From positions 55,218,475 to 55,282,474 of the forward strand of contig CM068580.1 in the NCBI GenBank assembly GCA_035048485.1: DNA of 64,000 nucleotides, read 5' to 3'. Both the position numbers and the translations under genes were made by a program. This DNA comes from Pteria penguin. Taxonomy: Eukaryota; Mollusca; Bivalvia; Pterioida; Pteriidae. The notes beneath the pieces were generated by a model. That model did not search any database. It was given only the letters and a program-made list of their open reading frames with translations, and was not told the DNA's origin. Positions 58,901 to 64,000 of the stretch are shown here, piece by piece. Within the stretch, counting starts at the first letter, position 1, and every line of letters starts with the position of its first letter.

Positions 58901-61900
58901 AAGGTCTATAGGAAACTCTGGTCTTCCTACCTTCCTACCTACCTTACTGTCGATGGCAGTGGAGTCCCCATCTGCTTCATTGTCTTTAACTGCTATACAG
59001 GCACTCCGACGATATCCCAATCAGATGATATATGAACAGGTTAGAAAAGACCAACAAATGTTTTGCTTCCCTATCTGCATATTTCTAATTAGTGATTTAC
59101 TGTGTAAGAGTGAGGCATAATGCAGCTCAGTAGAAACTTTGTAAAAGTCAAGATCACATTTACATGAAGAAATTCAAATCTTGGTCACGGAAATAATGGA
59201 TTTACTAATATTCAGTTCATGTATATTCGTTATACACTCTGTATTCAAAGAAGGTTTAGGCAGAGAATGAAAATTACCTTAAAGAGCTCATATTGTGACT
59301 TTAGAGATAAAAAGGAAATAACCAACTTGTATTCACCGTAAATCTTGGAATATTCATAATTACAAAATACAAGTATCGTAATGTTTCAAAGACATATGTA
59401 CATTGAGATTTCTTGTTTCCTTTTCATCCCTATTTTGATGAGTTTCATTTTAATCATGACAATATTTTTTTCCAGGCTATCATGGGACTACAAAAAATTT
59501 TTCATCAAAATGATAGAAAATATGACTCAAGTGTTCGACTAGCAGCTCTTGAATTCATCCTGAAATGCCATCCGTCCATACCAGATTTGAGAAATATCAT
59601 TTTATCAGCCATTGGTGATCAGTCAGAATTTGAAGTATCCACTTTCATTGTGAAGAGAATCTCAGATATTGCTCAATCTAACACCTATATAAGGTGAGTG
59701 CACTAGTTGCCATATATATTGTAGATTTCACTTCAAATCCATTCACACTATTGGCCATAATAATGATAGGCACAAGTAAGATCGTGCATACGAGTAATAA
59801 ATTCATCCAGTATTTGCAGTATACAAAGTAAACATTTTAGCATTTTATATTGATACTTTGAAATAGTAATTCATTGATGTCATGTTTTTAGAAGAATGTT
59901 TATTAATGCTATGTAGAACTCCAAATTGATGCATTTGCAATTCAAATACTGAATTTTATCTTATATCCCTGTGAAGTTTAAAAAAATAGGGTCAGAAAAT
60001 TTTATGCAGGATAACATGTGTTTTTGCAGGATAACATGTGTTCATGCAGGATAGCACATTTTATAATCATATGGGGTTGTTTTCTTGGTGTGAGGTAATA
60101 GTGATTACTCTGTTGTATCACAATGAAATAAGGTCATTAAGACATGGCATGGAAGTCTGATTATGGGTATGAATGGCTTTTCCTTTAGCAAAAAAATGAA
60201 CCCAGAAATAAAGTTTGGGGCATACTTAGACATATGAATATAATTTTGTGAAATAAATCATAAAATGCAGTCTTTCATGTCAGAGTTTGTAAAAAAAATG
60301 CATATGAAATTTATTTGTACAATGTACTTATTTGTATAGTTAATGCTTGATTGTTAGACATTTCAACTCATTTAGAGTAATATAGATGTGCTTTTGTGGT
60401 GAAAACAAGAAAAAGATTTATATTAAATCATATAATACTTTAAAAATCAGAATTAAGCATGAGGGTATTTTACTTGGTATTGAAAAAAGGTTCTGGGACC
60501 CAGAGCCGACTAAAGAAAGATTTTAAGATGGAATTCTGCTCAGGACTTACTGACCGTGTTCCAAGTCAATGACAGTTTGAACAGAAAAATACTTTTATTT
60601 TCTCAAATTCAAGGAAATGTTCCTGAATTTTACCTGGCATGCATTTGTTTTCATTTTAAATAAAGAATACAGATTCTAAAAAAACGTAAGAATTTCATTG
60701 TAAAATTTACAGGTCGGCACTCAAAGTGATCCTCTCAGACCCGAGGTTAAATAACTTCAATTTATTTGGTCAGAAAGGAAAATCCAGTGCTTTCAGTAGC
60801 TATCTTGCTGGTAAGGTTATAGATCGTTAGCACATGTTAGTCTGTAGTCTTAAATTTGTGACATTACTTGTTCTTACAAGTAAAATGTTTGAAATAGTCG
60901 TAACTGGGATATCAGTCTCCTAGATGAAGTAATCACTTTTTGAAAATGAAAGTCTTTTAAAATCTGTTGGATTTTATGGTTCAGAATTGAATGAAAACTC
61001 TGGACTCAGCCATTATTACTCTAAGTTGTATATTGATTTAAGTATAGTGAAATCCTTATTTATAGTAAAGCACAATAGTACATAGATTGTCGTCTTCTGA
61101 ATAATGTATCTAAATGGTACTTGATTCTATTCATTGAAATATATTACAGTCTTTAGTAGGAAATATATTCAGATGCAAAGTGAAATGTTGTGATTTCAAT
61201 ACAAATATAAAATGCCAATAAATGAAGCCGAGTATAAAATCTGATAGTAAGTTTATAATCAAGAAAGGTATGTAACAGCACCATAGTGATTTGATGCTTG
61301 GTTTTGAGAACTTTTGATATGCACAGAAGTGTATTTCTGTTTCAGTTACTAAAGATTCCAACAGCACATATGGCCTTTATCAAGAGAGCACTAGAACTGG
61401 GGTGATGAAGAAAAGCTCAATGGTTGTAGACATGGTGAATAAGATGGCATCACAGCCTCTGTTAACAGTGAGTGTTCAGTATTATATGTCTGATTTTGTT
61501 GATTAATGCATCTCTTAAATGTATTTCTAGATATATTTAAAAGATGCAAAATCTGATCTTAAATAGAAAGTTTACTATAGACCCTTTCACAATTACTGCA
61601 GGATTGATATTTTGTTTGTAAAATCATAACAGTTCCCAAACAATGACGTCAGAGACAATCAATTTTTTATTATTAAATTTTAAGGGATAAGTTATCATTT
61701 GCCAACCAATATGTCAGTTCCGCAGTACTAGTGAAGGGGTCTATTTATACTTTGAGATTATCATCATTAATGAAACCATATTCATTGGTGAAATAAAAAA
61801 AAGTTAGTTTTCCTTGAGTTTATATGTAGAGCCAATGTGGCTCCATTTGAAGCATACTTAGCTCAAGGTTTAGAGGTTCAAGTGGTTTCTCTTTAATGTC

Positions 61901-63591
61901 CTTTCTTTCATCGAGACAGTGAGTATTTAGGTGTAGTATAATGGTTGACATTGCTTTGGTTGTGCCTGTGACATAGGTTGAAGTTTATGTGAAATGCATC
62001 AGGAAGGTACTATCACCTTATATATGTAAAAAAAACTAAATAAATTAGCTTGTGTTGGTGCCAAAATGATAACTGAAGGATAGTCAGTTCATTTTAACCA
62101 TACAGCATTACGATTACACCATTGTTTGGCCATTTTTGACATAGTAATTGATAGATTTGCATTAGGTGCTAGGCTGAGTATCACAGATTAGTCATGCATA
62201 TGCTGATGAGATTTTACAGGTTGTAGCTCAGCATAACTGTTTATGTATTACATTTACTTCTTAGCTTGAGTCAGCAGTCTTTTTTGTTCTCATTAAACAG
62301 TTTGGTATTTATGCTGACGGTATTGAGGCCTTAGTTGGAGATGCCCCAGAGGGAGAAGAGAGTGAGGATGCAACAGCTGGTATAGCTTTAACTCTCATGG
62401 ATGTACTGTTAAGACCGGTGGAATTCTTCCGTGGAACAAGTGGCTTGATGTCAGCAGTGTGGAATGCTCCATCTGAGCCAGTATCTGCTTTACAGGTAGA
62501 TTAATGCTGCATTAAAATACTCATATTTCTTTGTCTGTTGCCTTCATTTTGTCACCCATAAATTCCAGGTAAGTGTTTCAAAAATGCAATCTTACATATT
62601 ACAAATTATGCTAATTAAGGAATTGATGTAATTTATAAATAATCCGATAATTATTGAAGGTGTTGTGCTTTCAATTAGAAGACACCAGTTTGCAGCCACT
62701 GGGTTGGTTTTTATGTTGCATGGTATTTTATACTTCTGTCTGGGTGCAGTCCCTCCCGTCAAAGAATTTTCTCAATTAGATAGATTTTAAAATCAGAATT
62801 CAAGTAAAGAAATGTTCTTTGTTTTGCTTTCATTTTGTCGTAACTGTTTCTGTCAAAACTTCCGCAAATAAACACACTAGTCTTGAATAATAACAGAAAA
62901 TATATTCAGATGGAAACTTTTTAATGTTTAGACATCGAGCTATATTTGGTGAGTAACAGTGTCCAGACAGTTATTTAGTCTACCGAGATATGAATGAGTC
63001 TGGCGACAGATGGGAAGTTAACCTGCAATGGACTGGTATCCAATTCCACAGGAGTGTATTTGTTCTGCTTAGTATCAGAGAAACAAAGCTGTACAAGTCT
63101 GAACATCAAAGCCATTATGACTCGTAGAAGGATTTACCTTTTAACTTATTATGAAAAGTAGTATATTTACAGCTTTGTCCGAACATTTTTCTTATGAAAC
63201 TGTATTATTACCATATAAGTTTCTTCTTCTCAAGAATTAATATACCCTTGACAATATATTTGCAGGGTAATCTTTTACTTCAAGATCATTCTCAGAAACT
63301 GCATTTATCGAATGGACTGATAGTGGACTTGACAGTCCAGGGTGTGGCCTCCATTGATCTCTCAGGCAGTGTCAGTATCAGCTTATGGTACAAAACATCA
63401 CATTCCGTCATCAAGAACAGTGGTGCCCTGGTAGTGGAAGGTGTAATGAAACTAGACTCAGATGTTCTGCAAGGTGGTGTCAAATTTTCAGCAGAAACAG
63501 AAGCTGTAATTGATTTTCAGACAGATGTAAATTTTGCAGATATGCCTCTGCAAATGTGTCTTCAAATGAAGAGACTTCCTCTACAATATGT
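49932..63591 (+). CDS. MTTP: Microsomal triglyceride transfer protein large subunit (3' end outside window)
   Basis: Sixteen exons, phase checked: 49932-49977, 51870-52045, 52825-53034, 54223-54339, 54708-54847, 55237-55325, 55677-55753, 56540-56700, 57691-57859, 58441-58554, 58824-59039, 59476-59693, 60713-60810, 61346-61467, 62301-62495, 63266-63591; all introns GT-AG. They encode 824 residues plus two bases, so about 60-70 residues of the usual 890 or so remain outside. MTTP works in the ER lumen with protein disulphide isomerase and loads lipid on apoB-type lipoproteins. Residues 1-18 are a signal peptide (MWKQLRIYLVLFVGQSLA). The vitellogenin-N-type beta barrel covers about 20-290 (IVGRVYGAESESVFCSNVKKG), the helical domain about 290-590 (YPERLLFASAYSTHPGEYLL, LQKIFHQNDRKYD), and the lipid-binding beta sheets follow (GIEALVGDAPEGEES, DLSGSVSISLWYK). 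Exon 5 and its splice donor are tandemly duplicated. Confidence 0.95.
49978..51869 (+). other. MTTP intron 1, with a partial direct duplication
   Basis: No gene. Near 50815-51000 a segment of about 135 bases is repeated in diverged form (ACCCCCGTTAATTC / CGCCCCCATTACAT, GACAGGCCAT / CACAGGCCAT, TTTAATTG). Nothing else recognised. Confidence 0.5.
53882..54147 (+). mobile_element. tRNA-derived SINE (family 2) in MTTP intron 3
   Basis: Head with GTGGCCAAGTGGATG (A box) and GAGTTCGATCCCC (B box), body with GATGAGACAGCAAAAACCAA and AGATCCCTCACTGCTTCAGA, end TTAATAATCAACC. A 9-bp duplication TTTACTATG flanks it at 53873-53881 and 54148-54156. The open frame across it (53857-54132) is not a gene. 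Confidence 0.88.
54745..54958 (+). repeat. 107-bp tandem duplication covering the end of MTTP exon 5
   Basis: 54745-54851 and 54852-54958 differ at two positions (A/T and G/A). Each copy holds the last 103 bases of exon 5 and the donor AG|GTAAAG. The first donor (after 54847) keeps the MTTP frame. Reading on into the second copy meets TAA two codons after GAT. Confidence 0.95.
55815..56100 (-). mobile_element. SINE (family 2), older copy, in MTTP intron 7
   Basis: Reverse-complement copy of the 53882 element: TTGATTGATTAATTATTG tail, CTGAGGGATTTTTTTTTGTG, TTTTTACTGTCTCATCTGAA, GTTGAACCCAGGC (B-box complement) and CCACTGGGCTACACTGGC (A-box complement). Many substitutions, no clear duplication. 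Confidence 0.85.
56829..56955. mobile_element. Short MITE in MTTP intron 8
   Basis: Left GTCTATATAAACCATATTGC pairs with right ACCATACGGTTTATATAGAC. The inner GCATACAAAGCATGCT region pairs with AGTATGC. The left end follows TATA, and the right end is followed by AA rather than TA, so the target duplication is uncertain. Confidence 0.72.
57908..58075 (-). repeat. Dispersed short element (family D), MTTP intron 9
   Basis: Reverse-complement copy of 42470-42640. The ends read TGATGTAAGGGGTCC and AAAAAGGTCTATTTATG. Confidence 0.75.
60003..60058. repeat. Short tandem repeat in MTTP intron 12
   Basis: Three copies of about 21 bases, TGCAGGATAACATGTGTT and variants. Confidence 0.85.
61580..61741. 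mobile_element. Short MITE with TA target site (family F) in MTTP intron 14
   Basis: Ends GACCCTTTCAC and GTGAAGGGGTC with TA on both sides; inner CTGCAGGA / TCCGCAG inverted. It has the same size class and ends as 7290-7458, and both have TGACGTCA in the interior. Confidence 0.8.
61815..62045 (+). mobile_element. Strongly decayed SINE (family 2) in MTTP intron 14
   Basis: Recognisable in order: AGCCAATGTGGCTC at the start, AGGTTTAGAGGTTCAAGT (B-box area), CATCGAGACAGTGA, GAAATGCATCAGGAAGGTAC and CTATCACCTTATATATG, followed by an A-rich tail. Diverged far more than the other three copies. Confidence 0.6.
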
Positions 63592-63689
63592 GTAAGTAAT
63601 GCAGAAAATACTTGTAAATGTATTACGTAAGTCATTTCACAATTAATGGTTAAAAGTGAAAACTACTAAAATGTTGTTTATCATTTTTC

Positions 63690-63925
63690 CCCTGGAAGTA
63701 GAGACTCAGGGGCAAATGGTTTTAGGTCTGTCTATTTGTTTGTCTGTCCATAGTAAACTTTAACATTGGTCATCTTGTGAACAGTCAGAGATATGGCTTT
63801 GATATTTCACTTGTGTATTCCTTAAGACAATACATTTTTGATAACATCAAATTTTTGGACTATCATTTCCCTGAGTTTCAGGTTAATTTCCATAGAATTT
63901 GATGATGTCATAAGTGTTAGACGTC
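63690..63925 (+). repeat. Dispersed non-coding repeat after MTTP exon 16
   Basis: GTCTGTCTATTTGTTTGTCTG, TAAACTTTAACATTGGTCAT, GAGATATGGCTTTGATATTT and CACTTGTGTATTCC in order follow the pattern of a very common bivalve repeat of unknown class. Recognition is from memory. Confidence 0.55.
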
Positions 63926-63969
63926 AGATACCGTCCCAAATGGGAAGTAACTCTGTATAACAAAAAGAC

Positions 63970-64000
63970 CTAATACATGTATATCGGTCTCCTGACCTTC
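63970..64000 (+). repeat. Start of another copy of the composite element's terminal repeat
   Basis: The last bases, CGGTCTCCTGACCTTC, match the reverse complement of 7207-7222 exactly. The copy is cut by the window end. Confidence 0.5.

Noticed and set aside
62198..62220. Hammerhead ribozyme start (CTGATGAG)
   Set aside because: No GAAA box or stem II follows at the required spacing.

Overview
This is an AT-rich, intron-rich and repeat-rich animal nuclear DNA window, most likely from a bivalve mollusc. The evidence is GT-AG introns carrying several SINE and MITE families, 2-kb and shorter repeats of a kind familiar from bivalve genomes, and proteins whose closest recognisable relatives are metazoan. 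No bacterial operon, ribosome-binding-site pattern or phage feature is present. I assigned genes by finding exons, checking splice sites and verifying codon phase across every junction; family names rest on motif recognition, not on a database search.

Four genes are well supported. (1) 8086-11184 (+) is an intronless coding region for a 1032-residue protein with N-terminal ankyrin repeats joined to a Mab-21/cGAS-like nucleotidyltransferase with an intact E-x-D...D carboxylate triad. It is a candidate cGAS-like innate immune receptor (cGLR). (2) 13984-26864 (+) is a ten-exon ATAD1/Msp1-type AAA ATPase with an unusual N-terminal extension and a changed pore-loop residue. (3) 49240-40199 (-) is a six-exon TRMT10A-type tRNA m1G9 methyltransferase. 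(4) 49932 to beyond 63591 (+) is microsomal triglyceride transfer protein large subunit (MTTP), 16 exons seen and the 3' end missing. TRMT10A and MTTP lie head to head, with start codons 691 bases apart. To my knowledge this pair is also head to head in vertebrates, so it looks like an ancient shared-promoter microsynteny. One further open exon at 32356-32943 (-) looks coding but I do not recognise it.

Layout: 1-4200, no gene, one large compound microsatellite. 4213-7256, a composite mobile element: about 200-bp inverted terminal repeats around a broken LINE-type ORF1 that carries two later SINE insertions. 8066-11340, the ankyrin-cGLR gene. 11354-13800, MITE, AT microsatellite and a decayed LINE reverse transcriptase on the minus strand. 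13984-26864, ATAD1 with intronic 2-kb repeat, SINE, Tc1/mariner-like and piggyBac-like elements. 27500-30830, three different minisatellite blocks, one interrupted by a MITE. 31000-38500, low-copy repeats and the orphan exon. 38930-39960, a 34/65-bp minisatellite. 40199-63591, the TRMT10A/MTTP divergent pair with intronic MITEs and SINEs. 63690-64000, repeats, the last of which matches the inverted repeat of the 4-7 kb element.

The genes do not form one pathway. The cGLR is a candidate immune sensor, ATAD1 clears mislocalised tail-anchored proteins from mitochondria, TRMT10A modifies tRNA, and MTTP loads lipid on apolipoprotein-B-like carriers in the ER.
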